The notes under the pieces were generated by a model that searched no databases, was not told where the DNA came from, and saw only the letters and a list, made by a program, of their open reading frames with translations. Position numbers and translations under genes: made by a program. A DNA stretch of 64,000 bases from Cellulophaga fucicola (GTDB lineage Bacteria > Bacteroidota > Bacteroidia > Flavobacteriales > Flavobacteriaceae). The stretch is from positions 434,001 through 498,000 of the forward strand of contig NZ_FPIY01000001.1 of the NCBI RefSeq assembly GCF_900119145.1. Direction: 5' to 3'. Below, piece by piece: positions 8,755-19,376 of the stretch (positions are counted from its first letter, which is position 1; each line of letters starts with the position of its first letter).

Positions 8755-9756
8755 ATGGACGAAGTAAAAAAACTAATCTCCGATATTAAAAACGGAAACG
8801 TAAAACCTATTTATTTTTTAATGGGCGAGGAGTCTTATTATATTGATAAGATTTCAGAATACATTGAAAAAACTGTTCTTTCTGAAGAGGAACGTGGTTT
8901 TAATCAAATGGTGCTTTATGGTAAGGATGTAACTGTAGACGATATTGTTTCTAATGCTAAGCGTTATCCAATGATGGCAGAGAAGCAAGTTGTAGTTGTA
9001 AAAGAGGCACAGCATTTATCTAGAACTATAGATAATTTAACTAGTTATGCTAATAATCCGCAGCCAACGACAGTTTTAGTAATATGCTATAAATATTCCA
9101 AATTAGACAAGCGTAAAAAACTATACAAAGCAGTACAAAAAAGTGGTGTTTTGTTCGAAAGCAAAAACTTGTACGAAAACCAAGTTGCAGATTGGATTAA
9201 AAAAGTATTACAAGGAAGTGGTTATAAAATTACACCTATAGCTGCACAGTTATTGGTAGAGTATTTAGGTACTAGTTTAAGCAAGATAAACAACGAATTA
9301 GAAAAGCTTAAAATTGTAATTACTAAAGATATAGAGATAACACCAGCCACTATAGAGGAGCATATTGGTATTAGTAAGGATTTTAATAATTTTGAGCTTA
9401 AAAAGGCAATTGGTGAGCGTAATACATTAAAAGCGGCACGTATTGTAAATTATTTTGCGCAAAACCCAAAAGACAATCCGTTTGTAGTAACAGTGACTGT
9501 TTTGCATACGTACTTTACACAAGTATTACAGTATCATGGTCTTAAAGATCACTCTAAAGGTAATGTTGCTAAAGTTTTAGGTGTAAACCCCTATTTTGTA
9601 AATGAATACCAAACTGCAGCCAAAAACTTTCCTATGAGAAAAGTAAGCGGAATTATTTCTGCACTTAGAGATTTAGACTTAAAAGGTAAAGGAGTAGGAG
9701 CAGCTAATATGTCACAGGCAGATCTGTTAAAAGAGCTTTTGGTAAAAGTTTTTTAA
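8755..9756 (+). CDS. holA: DNA polymerase III subunit delta
   Basis: A 333-residue clamp-loader subunit. It starts MDEVKKLISDIKNGNVKPIYFLMGEESYYIDKI, a characteristic beginning for HolA, with G-E-E-S in place of a Walker A. The AAA-like middle and the C-terminal three-helix collar domain (ending near QADLLKELLVKVF) are both present. It opens the sliding clamp together with DnaX and delta-prime. The CAAATTTG element at 8736-8743 differs from TAnnTTTG only in its first base. It ends one base before the stop of the convergent DoxX gene, leaving no intergenic spacer. Confidence 0.92.
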   Translation: MDEVKKLISDIKNGNVKPIYFLMGEESYYIDKISEYIEKTVLSEEERGFNQMVLYGKDVTVDDIVSNAKRYPMMAEKQVVVVKEAQHLSRTIDNLTSYANNPQPTTVLVICYKYSKLDKRKKLYKAVQKSGVLFESKNLYENQVADWIKKVLQGSGYKITPIAAQLLVEYLGTSLSKINNELEKLKIVITKDIEITPATIEEHIGISKDFNNFELKKAIGERNTLKAARIVNYFAQNPKDNPFVVTVTVLHTYFTQVLQYHGLKDHSKGNVAKVLGVNPYFVNEYQTAAKNFPMRKVSGIISALRDLDLKGKGVGAANMSQADLLKELLVKVF

Positions 9757-10137
9757 TTATTTACCGTCTACACTAAATCTACCAGGACCTAAAAGGAATA
9801 TTATAACAAAGAATAATAGGTAAAGAACAGCCATTTCTTTAACGCTAAATGGATCTGCACCATGTTGTACAAAAGCAGCAACTAACATTGTTACGGCTGC
9901 AGGCACAGCAAACCATCTTGTTTTATATCCTAAAATTATAAAGATTGGACATAGAACTTCACCAATAACCGCTAAAAATAAAGAAGGACTAGCTCCTATA
10001 CCAATAGGGTCTGGAAATTTTATTTCTTCACCACTAAAAAAGTTTTGTAATTTAGGTATTCCGTGTGTAAGCATTATGGCCGACGGCACTATTCTTAAAA
10101 GTGCTAAGCCTATATTTGTTTTAATAGTATCTCTCAT
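9757..10137 (-). CDS. DoxX-family membrane protein
   Basis: A roughly 126-residue four-helix membrane protein of the DoxX/SURF4-like family: helices near LLRIVPSAIMLTHGIPK, SLFLAVIGEVLCPIFIILGY, VPAAVTMLVAAFVQHGAD and MAVLYLLFFVIIFLLGPG. The conserved ending GPGRFSVDGK is typical. Function in the family is poorly defined; links to thiol or quinone redox have been proposed. The frame can be extended to a TTG at 10164, but the -7 box at 10179-10172 would put transcription start at about 10165, so the ATG at 10137 is preferred. Confidence 0.85.
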   Translation of the reverse strand: MRDTIKTNIGLALLRIVPSAIMLTHGIPKLQNFFSGEEIKFPDPIGIGASPSLFLAVIGEVLCPIFIILGYKTRWFAVPAAVTMLVAAFVQHGADPFSVKEMAVLYLLFFVIIFLLGPGRFSVDGK

Positions 10138-10171
10138 TGGTAGATCCGGGGATAAATAATTCAATGTATCT

Positions 10172-10179
10172 CAAATTTA
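10172..10179 (-). promoter_or_regulatory. -7 box (TAAATTTG) for the DoxX gene
   Basis: Minus-strand TAAATTTG matches TAnnTTTG. It leaves a leader of about 28 bases to the ATG at 10137 and would make the TTG at 10164 leaderless. Confidence 0.5.
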
Positions 10180-10256
10180 GAAATATTTTTTTTAATAGAC
10201 GATTATTAATCACTATTTCTATGAAGAAAAGACACAAAAAGTATTATTTAAAACAA

Positions 10257-12668
10257 TTACCTAAGTTTTGGAAAACTAGTAGGGTTTGCCTCGTTCATAA
10301 TTGAGTATATTTTTTCAAATATATCTTCTGCATTTGGTTTAGAAAAGTAGTCACCATCTGTAGCATAAGCTGGTCTATGTGCATTAGCAGTTAATGCTTG
10401 TGGCATACTGTCTAAAAATTTATAACCACCTTGCTTTTCTATTACTTCTTGTATAAGGTATGCAGAACATCCGCCAGGAACATCTTCATCTACAACTAAG
10501 AATCTATTTGTTTTTTGAAGACTTTTAACTACATCATGATTAATATCAAAAGGTAATAAACTTTGCGCATCTATTACTTCTATATCTATACCAACTTGTA
10601 ATAACTCTTTTGCAACTTGCTCTACAATGCGCAATGTAGAACCGTAAGAAAGAACAGTAATATCTTTTCCTTCTTTTACAGTTTCTACTACGCCAATAGG
10701 AGTACAGTGTTCTCCTAAGTTAGTAGGCATTTTCTCTTTTAATCTATAACCGTTTAAGCATTCTATTACTATAGCGGGCTCATCAGATTTTAATAGTGTA
10801 TTGTAAAAACCAGCAGCTTTTACCATATTACGAGGAACAAGGATGTGTATACCTCTTAATAAGTGAATAAAACCACCCATTTGAGAACCAGAATGCCAAA
10901 TACCTTCTAATCTATGACCTCTTGTTCTAATAATTAAAGGCGCTTTTTGTTTACCAACAGTACGGTAAAGCAGTGTTGCTAAATCATCACTTAATGTTTG
11001 TAAAGCATACATTAAGTAATCTAAATATTGTATTTCTGCAATTGGTCTTAAACCTCTTAGCGCCATACCAATACCCTGGCCAATAATTGTAGCTTCTCTA
11101 ATACCTGTATCTGCTACTCTTAATTCTCCGTATTTAGCTTGTAAGCCTTCTAAGCCTTGATTTACATCACCAATTGCACCAGCATCTTCACCAAAAATTA
11201 ATGTTTCTGGATTGTTGCCAAATATATAGTCAAAGTTTTCTCTTAAAATAACTCTACCATCAACAGACTCAGATTCATCAGAATAAACTGGTTTTACTTC
11301 TGTTATGTTGCTAGCTCTATTATCTAGTTCGCTATGTAAGTGAGAGCTGTATTTTGGTTGAATTTCTTCCATATAAGAAGTAATCCAATTTAATAAAGCA
11401 TTTTTCTCTGCAGTTTCTTCACCTATTAGGTATCGTAAAGCTTTTCTAGCGCTAGAAGCTAAATCTCTTTTTATAGGTTCTTCAATTGCAATTAAATCGT
11501 TCTTAATTTTACCTATAAAGTTTTTGTTAGGACTTTTACTAGCTACGTTATCTAGTAATACTACTAGTGTTTTTTTAGCTTCTTTATTTGGACTAATAAA
11601 TTCTGTCCAAGCTTCTTTTTTAGCTGTTCTAACTATTTTCTTAATATCCTTTTCAATAGATAAAAGTTCTTCTTCTGTAGCTATATTATTTTCTAAAATC
11701 CACTCCTTAAAACGTTTGTTACAATCGTTTTCTTTTTCCCATTCTAGACGTTCTGCAGATTTGTATCGCTCGTGAGAACCAGAAGTAGAGTGTCCTTGAG
11801 GTTGAGTTAATTCTTTTACGTGAATTAATACAGGAACGTGCTCTGTTCTAGCAATTTCTGAAGCATTCTCGTAAGCGTGAATTAAAGCGGTGTAATCCCA
11901 ACCATTAACTTTTATAATCTCGTATCCTTTATTATCTTCATCTCTTTGAAAACCTTTAAGAATTTCTGATATATTTTCTTTTGTAGTTTGATGTCTTGCG
12001 TGTACAGATATACCATAAGCATCATCCCAAACACTAATTACCATTGGTACTTGTAAAACACCAGCAGCATTTACTGTTTCAAAAAAATGGCCTTCACTAG
12101 TACTTGCATTACCAATTGTACCCCAACCAATTTCATTTCCATTATTTGAAAAATTAGTTGCGTCTATTCCTGAAACATTTCTATATATTTTAGAAGCTTG
12201 TGCTAGACCTAATAATCTAGGCATTTGTCCTGCTGTAGGAGAAATATCTGGACTACTATTTTTTTGTTGCGTTAGGTTTTTCCAACTTCCATCTTCATTT
12301 AAACTGTGAGTTCCAAAATGACCACCCATTTGCCTACCAGCACTCATTGGGTCTTTTGTAATATCTGTAGTTGCGTATAAACCGTGAAAAAACTGTTTAG
12401 GCTCTAATAAACCTAAAGCCATCATAAAAGTCTGGTCCCTGTAGTAACCGCTTCTAAAGTCTCCGTTTTTAAAAGAACGAGCCATTGCTAATTGCGGTAA
12501 CTCTTTACCATCACCAAAAATTCCGAATTTAGCTTTACCAGTTAAGACTTCTCGTCTTCCTAATAAGCTACATTCCCTACTAGTTACGGCTATTTCAAAA
12601 TCTTTAATGATTTGCGATTTAAAATCGTCGAAAGAAATATCGTCTTTTGTTTGTGGTTTTACGCTCAT
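10257..12668 (-). CDS. 2-oxoacid dehydrogenase E1 component, alpha and beta subunits fused (branched-chain type)
   Basis: An 803-residue thiamine-diphosphate enzyme joining the E1-alpha half (about 1-400) and the E1-beta half (about 460-803) in one chain. Alpha-half landmarks: GHFGTHSL, GNASTSEGHFFETVNAAGV (the TPP-binding GDG-N region, here with an altered first part) and HSTSGSHERYKS. Beta-half landmarks: GEDAGAIGDVNQGL, DTGIREATIIGQGIGMAL, HSGSQMGG and DEDVPGGC. The fusion is usual in Bacteroidota. It decarboxylates branched-chain 2-oxoacids or a related 2-oxoacid and passes the acyl group to an E2, which is not in this window. Alternative: a pyruvate-type E1; the sequence looks nearer to the 2-oxoisovalerate kind. 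Confidence 0.88.
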   Translation of the reverse strand: MSVKPQTKDDISFDDFKSQIIKDFEIAVTSRECSLLGRREVLTGKAKFGIFGDGKELPQLAMARSFKNGDFRSGYYRDQTFMMALGLLEPKQFFHGLYATTDITKDPMSAGRQMGGHFGTHSLNEDGSWKNLTQQKNSSPDISPTAGQMPRLLGLAQASKIYRNVSGIDATNFSNNGNEIGWGTIGNASTSEGHFFETVNAAGVLQVPMVISVWDDAYGISVHARHQTTKENISEILKGFQRDEDNKGYEIIKVNGWDYTALIHAYENASEIARTEHVPVLIHVKELTQPQGHSTSGSHERYKSAERLEWEKENDCNKRFKEWILENNIATEEELLSIEKDIKKIVRTAKKEAWTEFISPNKEAKKTLVVLLDNVASKSPNKNFIGKIKNDLIAIEEPIKRDLASSARKALRYLIGEETAEKNALLNWITSYMEEIQPKYSSHLHSELDNRASNITEVKPVYSDESESVDGRVILRENFDYIFGNNPETLIFGEDAGAIGDVNQGLEGLQAKYGELRVADTGIREATIIGQGIGMALRGLRPIAEIQYLDYLMYALQTLSDDLATLLYRTVGKQKAPLIIRTRGHRLEGIWHSGSQMGGFIHLLRGIHILVPRNMVKAAGFYNTLLKSDEPAIVIECLNGYRLKEKMPTNLGEHCTPIGVVETVKEGKDITVLSYGSTLRIVEQVAKELLQVGIDIEVIDAQSLLPFDINHDVVKSLQKTNRFLVVDEDVPGGCSAYLIQEVIEKQGGYKFLDSMPQALTANAHRPAYATDGDYFSKPNAEDIFEKIYSIMNEANPTSFPKLR

Positions 12669-12690
12669 AGCTTAAGAAGTTATATTTCTG

Positions 12691-12721
12691 CAAAAGTACC
12701 AAATTTGATTGGTTTTTGCAA
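12691..12721 (-). promoter_or_regulatory. -33/-7 promoter of the E1 gene (TTG - 20 bp - TACTTTTG)
   Basis: Minus strand: TTG at 12721-12719, a 20-bp spacer and TACTTTTG at 12698-12691, about 23 bases before the ATG at 12668. It is the best-formed two-part Bacteroidota promoter seen in the window. Confidence 0.6.
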
Positions 12722-12831
12722 TAGCTAAGATCGATATGTTATTGAATATTTAATAAAATATGGTCTATTTGATACATCTATATTATAGAATAATCATTTT
12801 TTTTACTTAAAATTGGTTATTTGTTATTTAA

Positions 12832-15675
12832 TTAAAACCATTTTCTTGTAAATAGGCCGGTTAGTGACTTGGGACTTAAGGTTACAATAAATCTTATCTT
12901 TTCTCCATAATTTGGCTGAGATACTTCCCATCCGTTGTTAGAGTACATAGGGAAAAACAGTTCAAAATAATCTGTAACTAGATTTAGGCGTATACCTGCA
13001 TCATAAACAAAACGAGCACTAGATCCAGAATTTTTAAGATACCCGGCATCTCCGTAGGCTTCAATCCACCTATAAATGTTAGTACTTACATTTGTTGTTG
13101 CTAACCAATCGTTTGCAAATGGATTTTCTAATTTAGACTTAAATCCACCTTCAGCAATTATTATTTGCTGGCTATAAATACCAGAGGATGCAGATCTACC
13201 TAAGTAGGCATAATCAAATAAATAATCTGTAGGTCTGTCTAATGCGAAACTGAAGTAATTAGAGTCGGTACTCTTACTTATAAATTTACCCGCAAAAAAT
13301 CTTACATTTAATTGTCGGTTGTTTTGAAAAAGTTTTCTGTATTCTAGATCAAAAGATAATTTAGAGAAGTTACCTGCGTATTGCGCATCTATAAACCAGG
13401 ACAGGTAATTTATTAAACCATTATTTGTATCTCTAAATCTAGCGTTTAAAACACTATAATCTGGTTCTATTTCTGTGTCTAAAACTAAGTTTTCATCAAA
13501 ATCTCTAAAGACATTTACATAACGCATAAGAAAACTTTGGCTTCTGTTAGATCTCAAATTTTTTGGTCTCCAACTTAATCCAAATGAAGGTGTTATTTTT
13601 GTATACCTAGAATTTTCTTGAAAATGAAATGTTGAATAGCTTAAAGAGTATGTAGATAAAAATAGATTTTTATTTTTTTTAAAATCTCGGATTGAAAAAT
13701 TACCAGATCCTACTAATGAGTTCTCTTTCGTTGCATATGCAGGAGCAATAGAGAAAGTAAAAGGTTTATCTAATAATGTGCTATTATGTAATTTTATAGA
13801 AGGTGTTAAACCGTCATAAGCATTAAATCTAATTTCGGGATTGTAAAAAATTTGATTGTAATATGGGTTCTCTGCATCTTTAAAAAACTGTAAGCGTAGT
13901 TTTTTATTACTGGCTAAGAAACCTTTTAAAGATTTCCAGTTGTCTCTTTGGTTGTATTCTGGTATTTTTTTATCGTAGTTTAAAACAAATTTATCTTCAT
14001 CATTTCTTGGTATAGTAATGGTTTTTTCTCCTGTAATATCTGTAATCCAATATTTAGAAATTACAGAATCTTTTTTTAATCCAAATAGCGAAACAGGAAG
14101 ATTGGCAGATGTTTTATTTTTTACTACAACCTGTAATGAATCTTCTGATTTAATAATTTTCTTAATCTTAAAATCGATTTTATCATTAGTTGCTATAAAC
14201 TCGTCAAAAAACCAATCTATATCTGTGTCTGTAGATTTCTTTAGAATGTGTTCAAAATCTTTGGTAGTCACATTTTTTTGATTGTAGTTTTTGTAAAAAT
14301 CTTTAATACTATTCTTTACCTTATCATAACCAATGTATTCTGATAAATAAGCTAAACCTAAACCAGATTTGTATCCATTTGCGATTTGCTGATTAAACTT
14401 TATTAAAGAATCGTTTGAAGCAATAAGGGGTTGATCTAAGTTTTTCCTAGCCGTAAGCATAGATAATAAAGCATATTGATCATTAAAATCGTACTTTGAA
14501 ATTTCAAAACTTCTAACTCCCCATATTTTAGAAAACTTGCCTAATAATTTTTGTCCGTTATAAAATTCATCAACATAGGCTATCATTAAATAATTAACAA
14601 TGGCATCAGTAATCCATTTTTCTTTTCTTGGATTTAGGTGTATACTCTCGTATAGAATATTATATAGCGTAGTTTTTAAGAATTTAAGTTCGTAATTAAA
14701 CTCTTCAGAATAAGGAACAATAAAAGAGGGTAGTTGGTTAATACCATAAAGCGGATTTTTTTTGTAATCTAGCTCGCTTACCAATAATTTTTCGTGAGGA
14801 AAATCTCCTAAATTCTCTTTTATAAATTTAGTTACTTTATTAATGGATATACCTTGATAAATCTCCTCATATTTTTGCGACGTAAAATCTGTTTCTACAG
14901 TTAAGTCTGGTGTAACGTGTGTTATAAACCTTTTTTCTTTACTTAAAATAATTTCTGCACTAGTTCTATTGCTTCCGTCTATTACGGTAGTTCTATTACT
15001 ATTTACGGTGTATTCATTAGTTTTGTTAAGGTTTGTTGTTAAAAACAAATCTTTAGAAGTTGTAAAGTATAATTTTGTTGTAATAATATCTGTTTGTAAA
15101 TCTTCTAGATTTTTGTTGGAGTATAAATTCCATTTGCCATTGTAAGTGGCAGGAGTTAAATACCAATCTTTTAAGTAGTAATCACCTTTATCATTAAAAC
15201 CAAAAGTGGTGTATTTGTTTGGGGGTAATTGAACCTTGTACTTAATATTAAGTGTAATTGTACTATCTGGAGCAAGTGGTTTATTTAACATAAACAAAAG
15301 AATGTCTTTGCTCTTTGTGTGTTTATTGGCAAGTGAGTTGCCTTTAGAATCTTTTGCGTTAAGTATTGTAGAAAATCCTCTTTCGCTAGATTTAGCTAGG
15401 TGTAGACTTTTTTTGTATTCCTCTGCAAAACGTTTTGCAAGAGCTGTTTTTTTACTAGAATAGGCATTTGCCCAATCGTTAAAATAAAGAACTTCTAAAG
15501 TGTCTTTAGATGTATTATTATATTTAAACTCTTGCTGAATTGTAATTTCGTGACAAGAAGTATCTAAAGTAGCATTTATTATAGTTGTATGTTGCGCATG
15601 TAATTGTACACAGAAAAAGAAAATAATTCCTATTCCTGCGTACGTTACAAATTCTTTTATTCTAAATGCTATCAT
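12832..15675 (-). CDS. Peptidase-M1-like protein with a degraded metal site fused to an outer-membrane beta-barrel
   Basis: A 947-residue exported protein (signal peptide about 1-27, ending LHAQ). The first 600 residues look like an M1 aminopeptidase: an N-terminal beta domain, then a helical catalytic domain. The family HEXXH is here YESIH (342-346), with Tyr for the first His. The expected WLNEG block is WITDA (354-358) and the GAMEN-like strand is GINQLP. Three active-site elements are therefore altered. The last ~330 residues alternate polar and aromatic residues in many amphipathic strands and end in Trp-Phe, the hallmark of an outer-membrane barrel. Most likely a surface-anchored, catalytically dead peptidase-like protein. 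It follows the LOG gene by 7 bp, so they form an operon. Confidence 0.78.
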   Translation of the reverse strand: MIAFRIKEFVTYAGIGIIFFFCVQLHAQHTTIINATLDTSCHEITIQQEFKYNNTSKDTLEVLYFNDWANAYSSKKTALAKRFAEEYKKSLHLAKSSERGFSTILNAKDSKGNSLANKHTKSKDILLFMLNKPLAPDSTITLNIKYKVQLPPNKYTTFGFNDKGDYYLKDWYLTPATYNGKWNLYSNKNLEDLQTDIITTKLYFTTSKDLFLTTNLNKTNEYTVNSNRTTVIDGSNRTSAEIILSKEKRFITHVTPDLTVETDFTSQKYEEIYQGISINKVTKFIKENLGDFPHEKLLVSELDYKKNPLYGINQLPSFIVPYSEEFNYELKFLKTTLYNILYESIHLNPRKEKWITDAIVNYLMIAYVDEFYNGQKLLGKFSKIWGVRSFEISKYDFNDQYALLSMLTARKNLDQPLIASNDSLIKFNQQIANGYKSGLGLAYLSEYIGYDKVKNSIKDFYKNYNQKNVTTKDFEHILKKSTDTDIDWFFDEFIATNDKIDFKIKKIIKSEDSLQVVVKNKTSANLPVSLFGLKKDSVISKYWITDITGEKTITIPRNDEDKFVLNYDKKIPEYNQRDNWKSLKGFLASNKKLRLQFFKDAENPYYNQIFYNPEIRFNAYDGLTPSIKLHNSTLLDKPFTFSIAPAYATKENSLVGSGNFSIRDFKKNKNLFLSTYSLSYSTFHFQENSRYTKITPSFGLSWRPKNLRSNRSQSFLMRYVNVFRDFDENLVLDTEIEPDYSVLNARFRDTNNGLINYLSWFIDAQYAGNFSKLSFDLEYRKLFQNNRQLNVRFFAGKFISKSTDSNYFSFALDRPTDYLFDYAYLGRSASSGIYSQQIIIAEGGFKSKLENPFANDWLATTNVSTNIYRWIEAYGDAGYLKNSGSSARFVYDAGIRLNLVTDYFELFFPMYSNNGWEVSQPNYGEKIRFIVTLSPKSLTGLFTRKWF

Positions 15676-15682
15676 ACTTAAA

Positions 15683-16369
15683 TTAGAAGTTTGGACTTAA
15701 ATCATGTCCTTTGTAGAATGCATCAATTATTTCTACAACTTCATCTGCAGTATCTGCTATTTTAATAAGGTCTAAGTCTTTGGCGCTAATATTTCCTTCG
15801 CCCAACATTGTATCTTTAACCCAGTCCATTAAACCAGACCAAAAAGTAGAACCTACAAGTATAATTGGAAATTTACCAATCTTGTTCGTTTGTATAAGCG
15901 TAATAGCTTCAAAAAGTTCATCTAATGTGCCAAAGCCTCCAGGCATTACTACAAAACCTTGTGAATATTTTACAAACATTACTTTTCTAACAAAAAAGTA
16001 ATCAAAGTTTATACTTTTATCTTGATCTATATATGGATTATCATGTTGTTCAAAAGGCAACTCTATATTTAAACCTACAGAAGTACCACCTGCTAAGTTA
16101 GCACCTTTGTTACCAGCTTCCATAATACCAGGTCCACCACCTGTAATTACACCATATCCTGCTTCTGCTATACTTTTTGCAACATCTACTGCTAACTCGT
16201 AATATTTAGAACCTTCTTTTGTACGGGCAGATCCAAATACAGAAACACAAGGGCCAATGGCGCTCATTTTCTCAAATCCGTGTACAAATTCTCCCATTAT
16301 TTTAAAAAGTGCCCAAGAATCGTTTGTTTTAATTTCGTTCCAGCCTTTTGAGTGTTTTTCTCTTCTCAT
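15683..16369 (-). CDS. LOG-family (TIGR00730) Rossmann-fold nucleotide hydrolase
   Basis: A 228-residue member of the LOG / lysine-decarboxylase-like family. Signatures: GGGPGIMEA at 77-85 and PGGFGTLDE at 143-151, the latter being the conserved catalytic motif of cytokinin-riboside 5'-monophosphate phosphoribohydrolases and bacterial nucleotide 5'-monophosphate nucleosidases. Bacterial members probably cleave purine or pyrimidine nucleotides to base and ribose-5-phosphate. It starts at ATG 16369, 51 bp after the uvrA stop, and is followed within 7 bp by the M1-like gene, so a uvrA-LOG-M1 transcript is possible. Confidence 0.9.
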   Translation of the reverse strand: MRREKHSKGWNEIKTNDSWALFKIMGEFVHGFEKMSAIGPCVSVFGSARTKEGSKYYELAVDVAKSIAEAGYGVITGGGPGIMEAGNKGANLAGGTSVGLNIELPFEQHDNPYIDQDKSINFDYFFVRKVMFVKYSQGFVVMPGGFGTLDELFEAITLIQTNKIGKFPIILVGSTFWSGLMDWVKDTMLGEGNISAKDLDLIKIADTADEVVEIIDAFYKGHDLSPNF

Positions 16370-16420
16370 TCTATTCTAATTTATAAAGTATATACACTAT
16401 TCTGTATACATTATTTTTAA

Positions 16421-19252
16421 TTATTTTAATTCTTTTTTTAGGAATTTAGCAGTGTAACTTTTCTTGTCTTTAGCTATTTCTTCTGGTGTTCCTTTTGCAA
16501 CTAACTTACCGCCACCACGGCCACCTTCGTAACCTATATCTATTATATAATCTACCATTTTAATAACATCCATATTATGTTCTATAACTAAAACGGTATT
16601 TCCTTTGTCTACTAATTTGTTTAAAACTTCCATTAATACCCGTATATCTTCAAAATGTAAACCAGTTGTTGGTTCATCTAGAATATAAAATGTATTGCCT
16701 GTATCTCTTTTAGATAATTCTGTTGCTAACTTAATACGTTGCGCTTCTCCACCAGATAATGTAGTAGATTGTTGTCCTAATGATATATAGCCTAAACCAA
16801 CATCTTGTATGGTTTTTAACTTTCTATTTATTTTAGGAATGTTTTCAAAAAATGTTACTGCTTCATCTATTGTCATTTCTAAAACATCTGAAATAGATTT
16901 TCCTTTGTATCTTATTTCTAATGTTTCTCTATTAAAGCGTTTACCATTACAGGTTTCACAATCTACGTAAACATCTGGTAAAAAGTTCATTTCTATAACA
17001 CGTAAACCACCACCTTGACAAGTTTCGCATCTTCCGCCAGTAACATTAAAGCTAAAACGGCCTGGTTTGTAACCTCTTATTGCTGCTTCTTGTGTTTTAG
17101 CAAAAAGGGCACGTACTTCTCCAAAGACACCAGTATATGTTGCTGGGTTAGATCTTGGAGTTCTACCTATAGGAGATTGATTAATGTCTATTACCTTGTC
17201 TATGTGTTCTAAACCGGTAATTTTTTTATATGGCATTGGCTTTTTAACACCATTAAAGTAATATGCATTTAAAATGGGGTAAAGGGTTTCATTAATTAAG
17301 GTAGATTTACCACTACCAGAAACACCGGTAACACCAATCATTTTACCTAATGGAAACTCTACAGATACATTTTTAAGGTTATTTCCTGTACAACCCGTAA
17401 GTGTTACTTTTTTACCATTACCTTTTCTACGTTTTTTAGGTACAGCTATTTCTCTTTTACCTGTAATATAATCGGCTGTAAGTGTATTAAAGTTTTTTAA
17501 ATCTTCTGGTTTACCCTCAGATATTATTTCTCCACCGTGTTTGCCAGCTTTAGGACCTATGTCTATTACGTGATCTGCACGCTCTATCATGTCTTTATCA
17601 TGTTCTACCACAATAACAGAATTTCCTATATCTCTTAAAGCTTCTAACGATGCTATTAAACGCTCGTTATCTCTTTGATGTAAACCAATGCTTGGCTCAT
17701 CTAAAATATATAAAACTCCCACTAACTGTGAACCTATTTGTGTTGCCAAACGTATACGTTGCGCCTCGCCACCAGATAAAGATTTAGAACCTCTATTTAA
17801 TGATAAGTAGTCTAGACCAACATTAAGTAAAAATTGTAGTCTTGTTTTAATTTCTTTAATTACTTCTTCAGCTATTTTAAGCTGATTTTTACTTAGTTTT
17901 TTATCAACCTTACTAAAAAAATCTGCCAAGTCAACAATATCCATTGTTGCTAAATCGGCAATATTTTTATCATCAAACTTAAAATACAAAGAAGCTTTTT
18001 GTAACCTAGAACCTTCGCAAGTAGGACAAATTACTTTGTCCATAAACTCTTTTGCCCAACGTTTAATAGGAGCAGAGTTGGCATCGTTAAACTGACTTTC
18101 TATAAAGTTAGAAATACCTTCATATTCAATTTTATAATTTCTTTTAATTCCTAAAGTTTTAGAATCTACTTCAAAACTCTCATTGCCACCATTTAAAATA
18201 ACATTTATTGCCTCTTCTGGAATTTTAGAAATAGGGTCTGTTAGTTTAAAATTGTAACGTTGCGCAATAACATCTAACTGTTTAAAAGCCCAAGAGTTTT
18301 TATATTTTCCTAAAGGAGCTATACCACCTTCTTTTATAGATAATTTAGTGTCTGGAAATATTTTATTGGTATTAACTTGGTATTTATGTCCTAAGCCATT
18401 ACAACTAGGGCACATACCTTTAGGCGAGTTAAAAGAAAATGTATTTGGCTCGGGTTTTGGGTAAGATATACCTGTGGTAGGGCACATTAAATCTCGACTA
18501 AAATAGCGAGGTTCTTTTTTACCTTCTTCCAAAATCATTAATACATTATCGCCACTATACATTGCTGTGTTAATGGTTTCAGAAATGCGTTTGTCTAAAT
18601 CTGCGTTGTCTGATATTTTTAACCTGTCTATAACAATCTCTATATCATGTACTTTGTAACGATCTAATTTTAAACCTTTAACTATGTCTACAATTTCGCC
18701 GTCTACTCTCACTTTTACAAATCCTTGTTTAGCAATTTGCTCAAACAGCTCACGGTAATGACCTTTTCTAGATTTAATAACAGGAGCAAGAACGTTTATT
18801 TTTTTGTCTTTAAAATCATTTATAATAAGCTCCTTTATTTGAGCATCACTATAACTAACCATTTTTTCTCCTGTGTTGTAACTATGTGCATCTGCTGCAC
18901 GAGCAAAAAGGAGTCTTAAAAAGTCATATATTTCGGTAATTGTACCTACTGTAGATCGTGGAGATTTAGAAGTTGTCTTTTGCTCTATGGCAATTACGGG
19001 CGATAAACCATCTATTTTATCTACATCTGGACGCTCTAAGCCACCTAAAAACTGACGCGCATAGGCAGAAAAAGTTTCTATATATCTACGTTGGCCTTCG
19101 GCATAAATAGTGTCAAAAGCTAATGACGATTTGCCACTACCAGACAGGCCTGTAATAACAACAAGCTTTTCTCTAGGTATGGTAACGTCTATATTTTTAA
19201 GGTTGTGCACACGTGCACCTTTTACCTCTATGTTTTCTTCGTATGTAATCAT
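16421..19252 (-). CDS. uvrA: Excinuclease ABC subunit A
   Basis: A 943-residue full-length UvrA. The first Walker A GLSGSGKS is at 35-42; a second GVSGSGKST lies in the C-terminal half. LSGGEAQRI occurs twice (ABC signatures), and CxxC zinc-module pairs are visible (CPTTG and CPSC, CPTC, CETC twice). The [13 protein letters not shown] and [12 protein letters not shown] Walker B regions are intact. It recognises bulky DNA lesions as a dimer and loads UvrB for nucleotide excision repair. No uvrB or uvrC is nearby, as is usual in this phylum. Confidence 0.97.
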   Translation of the reverse strand: MITYEENIEVKGARVHNLKNIDVTIPREKLVVITGLSGSGKSSLAFDTIYAEGQRRYIETFSAYARQFLGGLERPDVDKIDGLSPVIAIEQKTTSKSPRSTVGTITEIYDFLRLLFARAADAHSYNTGEKMVSYSDAQIKELIINDFKDKKINVLAPVIKSRKGHYRELFEQIAKQGFVKVRVDGEIVDIVKGLKLDRYKVHDIEIVIDRLKISDNADLDKRISETINTAMYSGDNVLMILEEGKKEPRYFSRDLMCPTTGISYPKPEPNTFSFNSPKGMCPSCNGLGHKYQVNTNKIFPDTKLSIKEGGIAPLGKYKNSWAFKQLDVIAQRYNFKLTDPISKIPEEAINVILNGGNESFEVDSKTLGIKRNYKIEYEGISNFIESQFNDANSAPIKRWAKEFMDKVICPTCEGSRLQKASLYFKFDDKNIADLATMDIVDLADFFSKVDKKLSKNQLKIAEEVIKEIKTRLQFLLNVGLDYLSLNRGSKSLSGGEAQRIRLATQIGSQLVGVLYILDEPSIGLHQRDNERLIASLEALRDIGNSVIVVEHDKDMIERADHVIDIGPKAGKHGGEIISEGKPEDLKNFNTLTADYITGKREIAVPKKRRKGNGKKVTLTGCTGNNLKNVSVEFPLGKMIGVTGVSGSGKSTLINETLYPILNAYYFNGVKKPMPYKKITGLEHIDKVIDINQSPIGRTPRSNPATYTGVFGEVRALFAKTQEAAIRGYKPGRFSFNVTGGRCETCQGGGLRVIEMNFLPDVYVDCETCNGKRFNRETLEIRYKGKSISDVLEMTIDEAVTFFENIPKINRKLKTIQDVGLGYISLGQQSTTLSGGEAQRIKLATELSKRDTGNTFYILDEPTTGLHFEDIRVLMEVLNKLVDKGNTVLVIEHNMDVIKMVDYIIDIGYEGGRGGGKLVAKGTPEEIAKDKKSYTAKFLKKELK

Positions 19253-19376
19253 TTACTAATTTGGCAAAGTTGCTAAGTTACGATTTTGGATTTTAATTTA
19301 ATAATTGCGTCTATTTAGTTTTTGTTAATTAGTACTGTAATTATATTTTAGCAGCATTAACTAAAAAAATACAACA

